In this document: positions 49,861 to 62,321 of the stretch, one piece after another
Layout: every line of letters begins with the position of its first letter
How positions within the stretch are numbered: the stretch's first letter is position 1
NCBI GenBank assembly: GCA_026874595.1
Contig: CM049314.1
Location: 11,092,729 to 11,156,728 of the forward strand
Source of the DNA: Sipunculus nudus
Taxonomy: Eukaryota > Annelida > Sipuncula > Golfingiida > Sipunculidae
Direction of reading: 5' to 3'
DNA length: 64,000 nt
Translations under genes and position numbers: made by a program
The notes under the pieces: generated by a model
Databases searched by the model: none
What the model saw: the letters and a program-made list of their open reading frames with translations, nothing else
Told to the model about the DNA's origin: nothing

Positions 49861-51141
49861 TCGCCCTTTACGGTCTGGTTGTCCTTGATTATTAGGGCAA
49901 CATGCCTGTTGCTATGCTGTCACATGACCATGAAAGTAGGGCCAGGATGAACTTAGAAACAAGAAAAGATTCAAGGTATTTTTAAATTCAACAGCTTTGT
50001 TCCACAACAAAAAATCACAATTATACTGGAGACAGAAAACAAGCATACACAGTGTGACACAATTATTAATCAAGTTCCAAATTACAAAGAATCTAAATGG
50101 ATGAGAAAAGTATTAACTGCAAAAATGTTTTATGTGTCATTTTTAAAAAAAGGCTGTCAACCTAACCTGACCTCCCTCATGAATAAATGATTGAATTAAT
50201 GTTTCTGTCATACCATGGTGTACACTACTAAATATTCATGAGAAAGCGACAATGGAAACATTTTGTGAATGTGGAGTAAGCACTTTATTTTATCATAAAT
50301 AAAATATGTCTTTGAGATTTTGGTGACAACACAATTTTTTTCAAACTAGGATGAAACTCAGTTCTTCTTAGCATGATGAATTACACTAGAACACTTTAGG
50401 AGTTTTTTGAAGGCATACTTATCAAGAAGAGTTATTCAAAACCTCTCAAAGACTGAGATAAGTAAGCAAAGACTGTTTAATTTAAACTTTTTAAATGGAT
50501 TTTTGATTGATTTGTTTAAAATCTGGAAACTTTCCCACAAATGTTACCTGAACATGCACAATCCTAAGAAAAATGTAAAAGATGACACTTATAGATAGAC
50601 CTATGAAGTTTATGCCTTTTTTTAACCTTTCCACAAATATTATAAAAGAATGTACCTTTGTATACTTGAAGAACAAGACATTTTAAAGCATGCACCTGAC
50701 AGTTTAACAATGAAAATTCAAGGCACACTATGTTTTTGTACAAATAGCCAGACAAAAACAGGCATCTGTGTGTGACCATCAATCATTGCACTATTACCGC
50801 CTGACCGTAAGGACCAGGGGAAAGGCAGTCTCCACTCAGATGCTGATGCCTAGAAGGGCATGCACTCTCCAGTCAGACACGCATGTGCAGCAAGACACAG
50901 GGGCATGCAGAAAATATATCAGATTAGCTGAAGTCACGACCTGCATGCTAGCTCAGAAATATACTTCTCCTAAAATGCTTCCAAACATGAGCAGTGGCTC
51001 TATGCAAGAGTAATGCTAGAGACCCACAGGTCATAATGCTCAGCTGAAATGGCAGCTTCTGTCATACACAGCATGATGCTGCAAATGCAATTCCAGCAGG
51101 TTGAAGATGAACATGGTATCACAGTGTGTTAACTTTGCAAA

Positions 51142-51241
51142 CGAGGTTATGTTTTCATCCCTGTTTGCACGTTCCTTTGCCTGACAGCAGGAATGAGGAT
51201 GAGCCAAAAACTACCATACTGGTTTCCACAAAACCTTGGGG
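51142..51241 (+). repeat. Dispersed repeat, 5' fragment related to the GGATCC family
   Basis: GAGGTTATGTTTTCATCCCT followed by TGTTTGCACG, a CAGCAGGAAT block and CCAAAAACTACCATACTGG matches, from memory, the opening of a repeat widespread in animal introns (a GGAGGTTATG... start with a GGATCC-containing body). It parallels the opening of the copy at 60,915-61,250 (CAGGAGGGTACACGTTCATC). Only the first 100 bp are recognisable. Confidence 0.4.
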
Positions 51242-53898
51242 ATTTATCAGACATTGAAATACTCCATAAAATATAGTTACAGGTAGTCTTGATAGAGGAG
51301 AGTTTAGTAGGTTTGCCTGATGGAGGTACATGTTTCACTTATGAGATTCCCAGCCTGAGCAGTTGTAATAAATTATACTCAACTAGGGGCTGTATTATAG
51401 CAAAGCTGTGGGCTGATATGTGACAGCTAAAGCTCAGACAAACAAATCACTACAAATGTCATTTTGTTGACTTAGCACAAACCATCTGTCGAAACACACA
51501 AGACCAATCCTTGCCAATTTTTTAAAACAGAATTGACTAGAAAATGGTGTCAATAAAATATTTACTTTGTTTTGCCCTATTCTATATATCTTCATATAAA
51601 CACCCTTGGGGTCAAGTATACATAGGAAATGACTTGAGAATGTAAGACAACTTGCATGTGTGTGAATAAACAAGCTGGCACTGTACAAATTTAAATCCAG
51701 AGTATTTTAAACCTGAGGAAAATTAATTTTACAAACATGCTAAGATACCGTGATGGAAACAATGATGATTACTAACCTGAACACAACAAAATTTTGTTAA
51801 ATGCATTATTAATCAGCCTTACATCTGATCACTCAGACCAGTGCTGGATCACTTGTGCCTTCACTGTAGGTGAAGTTTGGCTGTACTGTGGAGCCACTGT
51901 GTACCAGCATGCTGGCACTAGCAGGGACTAACTTAATCACATCCTGGTACAGCAGGCTGAAGGGTTACCCTTCTTTCTGACAGGAATAATGTACTGCTGT
52001 TATTCACCCAAGAGACACAAAATGTTTATTTTTTTTTTCTCAATCCACACTTTTATTTATTTTAACAAATCATAAAAGCTTTTAACCTTTCATTATTGAA
52101 TTCAGGTGAAGTGGTATGGGACACACCTGCTGTTCAGCATAAGCTGTTATTTCAAACTTGTGTTATCGATTAGGTCTCTTCAACATTACTGTCAATTATT
52201 ATTTTACATTATTTATATACCACCTTATCCTGAGAACTGCTTTAAGTTGTTTTCCACGAAAATAATAGCATATTGAAAAAATTAAATTAATTGAGGATCT
52301 TCACATGTACAAAATACCTATATATTAGTTTACTTTCAGATGACATTATCCACAAATTACATTATTTGCCGTAGATTAAATACTATGTACATATCATTAA
52401 ATATCATATGAGGAACAGGCACAACGTAAAAAAAGTCATAATCACAAATCTAATCATGTTTAAAAAGGTGTGACTTCACTATCCTTTAAAAATAATTAAT
52501 CTTACATGTACTACAGTTTGGCTTTGCTCTGTTAAATTTAACAGAACCTTCAAATGAAATTCAATGATATCATCATATCTTGTAAAAATATATTGATAAC
52601 TTCTGAATAACCCTGATGACAACAAACAAACCCTGGTGAAAACATTCCCTCCTTAACAAAAGTCACACAGCTAATCAACCCACTGAGTTCTATGACATTC
52701 TGTTGATATTTTTAATCCAGTTGACATCAATTTAACCAGGTATAAACAAAACAACCTAGGAACAAGACAACTATCAGTCCAGGGATAACATGTTTATTAT
52801 CAAACTGGAAGGTCTTGTTCTCAAAACAAATCAGTCACACAATACAAAACAACCAGTACACAGGGGGGCGGGGATATGTAATGTCTTTTGCACCCTGAGC
52901 ACCAGAGGAGTCATTGTTCAGTGAACCGGCCCTGTAGGATGATATCGTGATGGTGGGGAATGTCCCTTATACATCACCAACTACCCAAGTCAATGTCATT
53001 TCCCTGGGGGCCTTGACGGTTACCACATCCACAGGCAGATGACCCTGTTTGGCCAATCACCCCTTTTCTCACCACAGTGACACATTCATCCAGTCTCCTC
53101 ACCACACTGGCTAAACTAAACTACTTGCAATTTGAAAATATCAAATGAACACTCACACAAACAACAGTCCATCAGTTAATATCCATTTGTCTGTTTCCTT
53201 TTTATTAAGGCTTTAACTGTACCTGCCAGTTAAGATAACAAATCTGACTATGCAAGGAATCACTGAAAATGTATGCTATTTCTGGTATCTCTATAGGATC
53301 AGACTTAAGAGGACAAAGGCTAAGCAGCTAGATGAAAGAAGATCAGGCTTATATGATACAGGTGTTACCATTGTACCATGTCTAAAGAATGACAAGTCAT
53401 TCACCTATTGAGCAACTTCCGAGAAAACCCAAACAAGAGTAAACAGATAGATTTCAGGTAATGAAGCTGGAATATTGATTTATGAAACCTGTCAAGATAA
53501 TGAGTTCTTCCACACATGCCATGTAAGGTTTCACAGATAATGGAGAATTAAGATTAATTAATAACTGTCAAAACAGTAAAAAAACATATTAGATAGCAGA
53601 TCAGGCTATACTGTGATTGGATAATTGAACCATTTCATTAAAACATTACTATAAGCAGTATACTCAGAATTTCAACATGCCACCTGTGAGAACTGGGTAG
53701 TGTATGAAAAATGGCTGCCCTCATGATCTGTTTCAAGAAACGGGGAGAAGTTAACCTGTTGGGATTGGTAAAGGACATATGGAAGGGACACAAAAGTAAC
53801 CAGTAAGGTCCAGGTGAGGATCTATCTGTGGGAGAGAATTTTGTGGCAGGGGTATTTGTATCAACAAAGTTTGAAGTGGAATAACACTTATTTGGACC
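51242..53898. other. Gene-free DNA
   Basis: A GC-richer patch at about 52,860-53,110 has no long open frame. Otherwise this is ordinary AT-rich sequence. Confidence 0.55.
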
Positions 53899-54096
53899 AT
53901 GCCCAAATCATCAGATTATAGTACCAGCAGGATAATTTTCAGGGATATTTCTTCAGTTACCTGTGGTATCAATCCTACTGATTATCCCAGTGATTTGTTA
54001 ACAGAAGACTGGGTCCACCTGCTTCACCATGATTACCCCCTCCAGAGCAGAGCGGATGTCAACAAAATGATACAATATGTCATTTTAATATTTAAA
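53899..54096 (+). CDS. Candidate coding exon, unrecognised protein (weak)
   Basis: ATG at 53,899 has A at -3. The frame stays open for exactly 66 codons to a consensus-like donor, AAA|GTGAGT, with the GT at 54,097-54,098 (phase 0). The frame itself continues to a TAG near 54,160. The translation is of ordinary, non-repetitive composition, with segments such as DYPSDLLTEDWVHLLHHDYP and LQSRADVNKMIQYVILIF. I recognise no family, signal peptide or catalytic motif. An in-frame TGA lies upstream at about 53,872, so this would be a first coding exon. No downstream exon was identified. A chance open frame remains quite possible. Confidence 0.28.
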
Positions 54097-55242
54097 GTGA
54101 GTATATTAACCAGAATGTGTGGGTCTGTATGGAGGTCAACCACCCAGCTTGAACATACATAGCTGTTACATAAACTCTGCTCAAACACACCTCGGTATAA
54201 ATAGAACCAATTCTGGCCAATTTGGTGCCCATTGCTTTCTTAGTACTTCATGCAACTCCCTGGCAAAAATGCTATAAAAGTACACACGAGAGCTGCATGT
54301 ATTACATCACCACTTGGCATGTTACTCCTATCAAAGGGTCTTTGGGTGCCTCATTAGCAGTGTACCTGGAAACTCAAGGTGAAATGCATGACACATTGTG
54401 GTCAATTTTACTTTCCTTAATTGAGCCGACTCTCCCTTAAAATGGTGGTCACAGGAGCTCTTGCACTCCGGACAAATACTGTTTACCAAAGGAGTTAATC
54501 AGCAAGAACCAATTAATTAATGTTTCTACAGTTGAACATTAGTAACATCAAAAAGGCAATATCCAGACCAAAAAAATATTCCAAAAATAGGTAGTTTTAT
54601 TTTATTATACAACAATAAATAAACACTTGAACTTCTCATTATGGGCACCATGGTACTGAAGGCACTTCACATTTACGGCCACTTACAGGCAGCCCCTTAA
54701 AATAAGTTTCCGGAATCTATGATGTTCCTACTAAGGACACCTCTGTATTGTGGGAAAAATGTTGGGTCCTGTCAGTGTCCAGAATTTGGAGGCACTACTG
54801 TACAGCATACCAGTATATCATCGCACAAACATGCAAAGATAACCAACCAAAACAGGCTTAAATTTGACTTGGAAGGTCCTGCAACCCCAAGTGCTCTTTT
54901 CAATGAAGTCTTTTAAAGGGCCTTTTCTAATATCTCTTGTCTATTAACTTGAGATAACACCTTGAACCTTCTGTATTTTTTTTATTTTTGGTCATTTTCC
55001 TATCCTTATATTAGATATTGTGTCATTATATGGTTATAAATACTTGATTAGGGTCAGTTTTCAGCGGAATGTTTACACATTTGACTAGTTTCTGAGGTAG
55101 TCCACTATGGTCAGAGGCTGCTGCAAAGAGCCACTTAAACAGACAAGGTCCAACAGCCTAAAATTCCATGCGTCTAGTGGGATGCTTTGACTCCCAGAAC
55201 ACAGCATCTGAGTGAGAATTAGTGCATCACAGACTCCTACAC
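54097..55242. other. Gene-free DNA between candidate exons
   Basis: Open frames at 54,222-54,440 and 54,719-54,916 (+) have no domains. A T/A-rich stretch follows. No repeat was recognised. Confidence 0.5.
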
Positions 55243-55580
55243 CTGAAAGCCCTGGTTATTTAAATTATCGTAAAAACATTCATCAGCCATGACAAGATGC
55301 TCTAAGTCAAAGAGACCATCTAAGTCATCAATCTATTTCCAGTACTACTGTTTGCTTTTCCCATTGATATCAGTCTCATGTTCAATTGATCTTCCACACA
55401 GAATCGGCTGAAAATAGACTGGTCCTCTGCCTGATTATTCAGTCGACTCAGCTGCTGACCCAGTTTTACAAAGGTCGCCAGATGACGGTGATCAATGTTT
55501 CGCAACTCCATAAAGAACCCCTCCATCTTCAACGGTGACTCGCTTAAATTAATTAAATAGCAGTTACCCTTCCTCCGCTT
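55243..55580 (-). CDS. Candidate coding exon with apparent frameshift, unrecognised protein
   Basis: On the minus strand a plausible acceptor (a TTTTAACTTGTCTTTAAAAG-like branch point and tract) ends at 55,581. The frame is then open from 55,580 to a TAG at 55,322-55,320. It includes an ATG at 55,526 with A at -3 (start MEGFFMELRNIDHRHL). The translation is balanced, with KMEGFFMELRNIDHRHLATF and VKLGQQLSRLNNQAEDQS. Just before that stop, the next frame opens as a leucine- and aspartate-rich run (IDDLDGLFDLEHLVMADE). It continues to CAG|GTGTAG, a donor-like site at 55,242. One missing base near 55,330 would unite the two. It may be a sequencing error, a real frameshift in a decayed gene, or coincidence. 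No family was recognised. Confidence 0.33.
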
Positions 55581-58500
55581 CTTTTAAAGACAAGTTAAAA
55601 GTTTTTCGTTATTGAGCCCCCTGCCCTCAGATATCAGCTCTCAAGGTTAGATAATTCACCCACAGTATCATGTTCAATGACCGGATGGCTACAATGAGTC
55701 ACCCATGTATTATCATACCTGGCCTTCATTGTTATGGTGGTGAAATCCAAACAACAACAATCCCAGGTATCACATGGGCTAAAAATTCCAGTCCCAAGGG
55801 CAGGCTTGCATCACTTGGTACAAGGGATAACACAATGTCGATCAGACCACTATGTCAGTCAGAACTTGATAACACAATGACATTAAGACAAGAGTCAGTA
55901 GGTGCATCATTTGCTTAGTTACTGCATCTACAAAATGCTGTTAAACTGGTAAACAGTATTACCAGTGGTTGAAATGCTAAAACATTATCTAAAGTTCTTC
56001 TTCAAAGTCCAACCCTAAAACATCCACAAAGAGAAGGGCTGTTTACTCAGTGAACTTCACTGACCATCCTTAAAGACAATTCCACCCCCCCCCCCCCTTC
56101 TGTGATTCTAATTTTGCACACAGCACAAGCTGCCAATTACCCCCAAACTTTAATTGATTTAAACGATTATGATAAAATTTAAAAGAGGGTGAATGTATTT
56201 ATTACTTGCTACAATTATAACTATGTTGTTTTTAGAGTGCCATAGTATGTGCCCAGGCTGATATATATTACCAAAGTCCTTATGTCCAAAGAACTTTAAA
56301 AACTGAACATGCCGGAACATTAAAAACAAGAACTTGGCCTATATGGTCGATAGAATTATATACAGTTGTAAGTCATTTAAACAGGCTCATACTGGAAATT
56401 ATAAAACTTAGAAGGCTAGAAATTCTATCAAATATCCTTCATTAAATATAAATCAGAAGGCAAAGTGAAAAATTGAAAATACTAAGGAAGACTGTTGTCT
56501 CTTAATTGATTATGAAGCTATCCACATTAAGAGTGAGCAACCATTAACCGTGACGCAATGTCTACAATCATCTTCTAAATTTCAGCTGAGCTCACCTAGA
56601 AATCAATTCTCTGTCAGGAGAGACAGACCACTGCGACATTCTGTCTGGTATAAACTACAGTGGACGATCAAGATGGTTGGAAGGTTTGGGGAACTTCTGT
56701 GGACCAGGATTAATTTTGTAATGGTAGTGGAAAGAATCCATTGTCAAATCATGTTCAATGATTGAAAGATAAAACACGACCAGAGATCAATTATTAATCG
56801 ATTATTTTATGTACCATCTTTATTATTGTGAAATCTGCTGTCTAAAATTATACCTATAATACAGAATAGAGTTAATTCAGTATAACTTGTACACTAAAAT
56901 GAAAGGTCAAGGTCGGGTTGTTGATACTTAATCACTGCACAAGAATAATCTTTATTGCTGTTTGCTGTTAGTGCCCCGTCTTTCTTATAACTCTGATAGA
57001 ACTAGACTATTCTAGATATTGGGATAATATAACTTCTTTGAATGTGTATACATCACTGTTTATTATAAATTATGCAAGAATACAATTGATTTAAATGATT
57101 ATTAAAGAAAAAGACCAATCATTGATACAATTGATTAATTTGCACACCAGCAGTAAGTTGTACGTATTGATTTCAATCAACATACTATTATCTCATCACT
57201 CAAAAAATAATATTTGCTGACCACTTTTATCTTCACATATCTACCTGTATGATAGAAAAGCTTGAACCAAACTGATTGTAGGTAGACTGAAGCTGCATGG
57301 TGGATTTATTACTATCATTTTATCAGTAGGTCCTCAAACCTGTTATATTTCACTTGGAGTCCAGCATCATTTTATATAGCACAATTTTTTTTTTATTAAT
57401 TTCATCCTTTATTTCTTTAAAACAACAAGTTCTTTGCTATTGGTTCTGCTCCTAGTCATGATAAAACACAAAATTAATGACCCCACAAGATGCGTTGGGG
57501 GAACACAAAACCACAAGATTTTTAAACCCATGTATTATTCTGAATCAAGTGTAACAAGCATGTATCAACAAGGTCCAGCATGACACCTGGGAGGTTTACT
57601 AGTGTTGATATAAGATGATAGTTTGTATCAAAGTGATCATCCGGAAATGTCAAAGGATGACGCTTGTTTGCAGATCCACCTCTTGGGAACCAGAGACTGC
57701 AGCTTAGCTGATGAAATTACTGCATCCCTCTCTCACCTGTATGTGTTACCACGCTTATTGCAGGATCAACAGGTATTAAGGTAACCAAGGTTACCAAGGA
57801 CTATCATGTGGCTACCCCACAATGGTGGTGACAGCGAGCTTGCCTGGCAGATTTAATTTTGTGAAGTGGACCTGCTGTGGAAAAAGAACATTGATGGATA
57901 TAATATGACACCCAGCAGCAATATACGCTACTTGACTGGAATATAAACCAGGGGAACTGCTGTATTATTTCTTTGACAGGCTCTGTGTCCATTCTTATAC
58001 CTCAGATGCAATTATGTATATGGAGTATTATGTACCAAGCACCGAAGTAGTACTAATATATAGTTTTGTCACCTGGAGACTTTTTTTTGTAATTTGTGAG
58101 ATTTCAAGTTCCAGGTTTCCTGGTTATGATTTTTTTTTTAAATAAAAAGAACAAAACCACTGATAAAAGTATTGGAGATTAATGAAACTGTCAAGATTTC
58201 TTTTGTGATTTAGTTTGAGTAAGAGTTTTGAGATTTAATCTACTTTTTTTTCTGCTTACATGTATTCCTTGCAGTCAAATCTATTTGCATTTATGAAACT
58301 AAGATATATTGGTATTGTTACTTTTTCTCCTTGTTGTTTGCATCTTGCTAAACATAAAATTTAACTTGGCACTTTAAAATTGACCCATATAACTTATAAT
58401 ACACAAACATTATCTTCAGTGCCCTGTTATTCTTAAGTATAAGTATATCACTGAATTGTGTATGCACAGCTGTTTAGTTATTTGTTCACTGAATGTCTGA

Positions 58501-59821
58501 GCACTTGTTAATTTCCGGGGGATACAGAGACTAACATCAGAGGTGGTTTTTAAGAACATATATACTGTACCTCCTAATTAGAACGCCCTGGAGGTTCAGC
58601 CAGCCGACTTCATCAATTATAAACCAGGTTTCATTAATAAACCATGATCTTTCTATCTTCATTCAGCTATCCCAAAGTGTCAAAATACCCCTGTCAGGGA
58701 CAAACATGATGGGACTCATATTCTTTATCTAGGTTCACTCTTCACTATGTACAAACATATCTGACACTTGTGTGCCAATTCATTGATTATACTGATGATT
58801 GGTCCATTTTCACAAAAGATTAAACTGGTTGCATAACTTGGATTTTTGCATAATACATCACAAACTATTACGGATGCCCATCAAAAGAAGTCATATTATT
58901 ATATTATTATATAAACGAAATGTTATAATTCTGTATGAGACATAAGAAAGACCGGGCATAAAATGGCGAACTGCATTATAAGTGAACCTTGTGCAGCGAC
59001 TAAAGTGTCAGCAACCCGACTGTTACCTTGATTTTTTAGTGTGGTGTACAAGTCCAGACTTAATTTACTCAATGATTATGATAAGTCTAAATATGTGCAG
59101 CAGATTTCACTATAATATAATAATCAACAATGGACCATCAATGGTTTTTTATCTTTCAATAATCAAATATGATTTTGCAACCAATTCCTACCACCAATAT
59201 TTGTGATATTTCTTGGTGTCCGGACTTGAATAATATTTTTGTGAGAACAAGCAGGATGGCCCTGATATTGCACTGTCTACCTGTGTACTGACCTTCAATG
59301 AAGTGTGTGATTAGATTAATAGTGGACAACTGCTAGTTATATTCAGTTTGTAGGGGGCTCATCAGATAATACACCTCTGTCACGCATCTCCCTGCCTCAG
59401 CCCCTAGTGTTCTCAGGTTTATTTAGGATGATATGACCTCGTTATATGATGGGAGACCATCATCTAGGTCCTCCAACACTTCACCTTAACGGAGGTTATC
59501 ATCGTAATGCTCCACTGTCCTCTGAGTGAACATATCATCCTCTGAATATTTATATTTTCCCAGCACTCAAGGGACACGTTCGGAGCGGAAACCAGGTTAC
59601 TTGGAAACTGGGCTACTTGTAGATCTATAGGCGTTTAAATTCAAACAGCAAGTGCATATGCTTTGGCTTGCCTTGTCCCATAGCCGTTGCAACATAACAA
59701 CCATGTACACAGTAATCCTGTATTGCTCAACATGCAGCATTATAGCTCAAAAGTGAAAAAAATATTGGTATAGCTGGAACCTGAAGCTCTAGAACAATAC
59801 AGAGACAGACAATAAAGAACC
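55581..59821. other. Gene-free AT-rich DNA
   Basis: C13 lies at 56,085-56,097. AGCTCACCTAGAAATCAA at 56,589-56,606 is repeated exactly at 61,593. A 16-bp palindrome GGTAACCAAGGTTACC lies at 57,780-57,795. No gene was recognised. Open frames of 60-80 codons are scattered on both strands. Confidence 0.55.
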
Positions 59822-60368
59822 ACTATAGTCCGTTTCACCACCTGCTGTCCACCTGTTTTTTTGTTGATGATTTTCTTAAAAGTTTATATTTTTCAATAAT
59901 TTCCAAGAAAATAACATATGGAAGTGAAAACCTAATATGGCAATTAAGAATTTTACAGTAAATTTGCCGTTTATGTTTCACAACACTTTAGTCTCTTCAC
60001 CATGATCTGGCAGATATGATGTGTCCCTCCATAAGAAGCCATCTTTGTTTTCCGTGGTTATATTTTTTAGAGTGTTTACATGAGATCATCCAATCAGCAG
60101 CTGTCAGCTGAGGCTGTTTTTGCATGTGACCAATGACCTTGACCGACATAAATGGGTCTGATATGTTGTAAAATGTAGACTGATTTCTCATATTTTCAAA
60201 TAATTCTGTTTCTTAAATAAGGTGTAAGGTAGGTATTTATTTACCTTGTTGAAAATTAGGTCCTTTAATTCTAGACTCTCCACTATAATTGTTTCCCTTG
60301 AAATGTAACTAATAAAAATTTTCATAGCAAAAAACAGGTGGACATGAGGGGATGAAACAGACTATAGT
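59822..60368. mobile_element. 547-bp MITE with about 42-bp terminal inverted repeats
   Basis: The left end begins ACTATAGTCCGTTTCACC at 59,822 and ends in GTCCACCTGTTTTTTT. The right end, on the minus strand from 60,368, begins ACTATAGTCTGTTTCATC and ends in GTCCACCTGTTTTTTG. The two arms match at roughly 37 of 42 positions. No transposase or long open frame lies between them. The outermost ACTATAGT is self-complementary, so a TA target duplication may be hidden within it. An extended nuclear-receptor half-site TGACCTTGA lies inside (60,134-60,142). Confidence 0.8.
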
Positions 60369-60914
60369 AATTTTCACTTTTCATCAGGGCCAGTCCTGGC
60401 ATGGAGAATCCTTAACACTGGACAAACATAACTTTTTATTTGTGTGAAAATGTTCTGAATATTATGAATACATACACTGTTCTGCATAAGTTATGCAGTT
60501 AAAAATCATATTATGTTTATCAATTAAGAGTTTAAGGATACCATTTATGTATAAATCTTATATTAAGTTGGACAGGGGTACATATCTGTGGAATTCAAAA
60601 GAAGACAGGTTTGTAAAAATCCATCACACCCAAGTCCTACTGGTCTGTACAAGTGTATCTCCTGTAAAACCCTGTAAAATTTTGCATGATTAAGTAAATA
60701 TTGTAAATACTCATCATACTGATTTCAAATGTGAACTATTATGGGACATTTTTACTTCCCCAATGATTTCCCAGTGCATATTCAAACCTTGTTCAAATGA
60801 AATGTGAACAATTCTTCCTTGTGATCAAAAATATTCAGTGAAGCAAATAAATAAAATATGACCTTGTGGCAGCTGGAAGTTGGTTTTCAACTTTCCTGGC
60901 GAGATATCTGTAAT
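60369..60914. other. Gene-free AT-rich DNA
   Basis: A 66-codon open frame (60,493-60,693, +) has no domain. No repeat was seen. Confidence 0.55.
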
Positions 60915-61250
60915 AATAATTGCCACCGCCAGGAGGGTACACGTTCATCCCTGCTTGTGTTTTTGTGTGTATTTACTTACAAAATAACTCACAAAAAATA
61001 TGAACGGGATCCCATGAAATTTTCAAGGCATTAAGGGAATGGGTAAAAAAAGAAATGATAAGATTTCAGTGTTGATCCTGCACATGGTCCGGATCCAGGA
61101 GCCTCATTAGGAACAGTCAACAATCTAGTCACGCACAAATGAAACTGGGAATATTAGCCAAATAAGTAAATGCAAACAGTTTTCAGAGCATCCAACAATA
61201 AGGAGCAAACCCCACACAGCAGAGGCTTGCATTCCTTAGAAAGCAGATTT
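60915..61250 (+). repeat. Dispersed repeat, GGATCC family, best copy
   Basis: The copy starts with GCCACCGCCAGGAGGGTACA and CGTTCATCCCTGCTTGTG. It passes through AAAATAACTCACAAAAAATA, a GGGATCCCATGAAATTTTCA block, GTTGATCCTGCACATGG and TCCGGATCCAGGAGC. It ends near GCAGAGGCTTGCATTCCTTA. The same block order appears at 3,160-3,408. The family is non-coding and, from memory, widespread in introns of marine animals. Confidence 0.55.
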
Positions 61251-61592
61251 CCAGTTTACAAATGTTTCAACCTGCTTTGACTGAAAAATACTTTAAATAG
61301 TTTTTTATCCTCTGCAGTTAATGGCTACTGTCAAGAACATGTTGTAACAAACATACAGAGTTCAGATCTAGCCCTACTGCCAGTATCATGCAATATCAGG
61401 GCATTATCTCTGTTGAGTCATAATGTTAATCATCATGCAGCCCTCCCCCTGCCAATCTCTGCCTCCTCAACGTAATCAAAACACGATTCTCAAGAAATGT
61501 CTTTTATCATGTGTAACTGGGTGGGACATGTTTTCCTTTAATTGAGTCGCATATAGCTCCTGATGATCTTCCAAATTTTTACTGTTATATTT
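61251..61592. other. Gene-free AT-rich DNA
   Basis: Nothing recognisable. A short pyrimidine-rich patch lies near 61,441-61,470. Confidence 0.5.
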
Positions 61593-61860
61593 AGCTCACC
61601 TAGAAATCAAATCATGGTAATTTAGTAATTGCACCCCCATAACACGATTTTATGCCACAACCATGTAAGTATTCAGTGAATTTCACAAACCTTTTGTTCT
61701 GTTCAATTATGGTTATTTCCTGTATAGTGAGCACTCTGTATATTAAATTATCATGCTGAACATGATACAACATGAGGGAAGCAGTTAAAAAGCAATATTT
61801 AAAAATGCCTTGAGCCGCTGAGGTCAATGTGATTTACACTGTGTTTGATTTCTAAGATGC
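61593..61860. mobile_element. Possible MITE relic with TAGAAATCAAA ends
   Basis: AGCTCACCTAGAAATCAAAT at the left faces GTTTGATTTCTAAG near 61,843-61,856, an inverted repeat of about 11-12 bp over roughly 265 bp. The left 18 bp also occur exactly at 56,589-56,606, which supports a dispersed family. No coding content and no clear target duplication were seen. Confidence 0.35.
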
Positions 61861-62296
61861 TATACGTCCATATCATCACCACATCTGTTGCTACTGACAA
61901 CCAGCACAACCTGCTGCAAATTATTACGGTATCTGGCCCATGTTCAGACAACATTCATCTGTTGGCAAACTAGTTGTGGTTGCTTGCCATGTGATCTTAC
62001 TATTCTATATGAAAGTAAACCCTGTATGCACACACACATTTTCTTTGCTTCTTACTTACTGGCAACATGTCATAAATGTAAATCAATGGATTCTATGGTG
62101 ACTGCCTCTGAGTGCTTCCCGTCAAATTAACTGATTCAAGACACCAAATTTACCACTTCATACTCTGGCTCACTGATTTTATAAAACTTGACATCTGGGT
62201 AAAGACAGCTACATCATGTTTTGTTTATAATCAAGTATACACCAAATAGTTACCAGGCAACCCAAAATATAAACATAAAATCAAGAGGCATAATCA

Positions 62297-62321
62297 CCCC
62301 CCCCCCCCCCCAAAAAAAAAA
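62297..62321 (+). repeat. Compound homopolymer C15-A10
   Basis: Fifteen C followed directly by ten A. It is one of nine C or G runs of ten or more bases in the window. Confidence 0.9.

Larger units (their letters stand above)
46521..51141. other. Gene-free AT-rich DNA
   Basis: Two small tandem duplications are listed separately (48171-48218, 49827-49860). A hairpin GCAACA-TGCC-TGTTGC lies at 49897-49912. Open frames of 60-92 codons occur but none is convincing. Confidence 0.55.
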
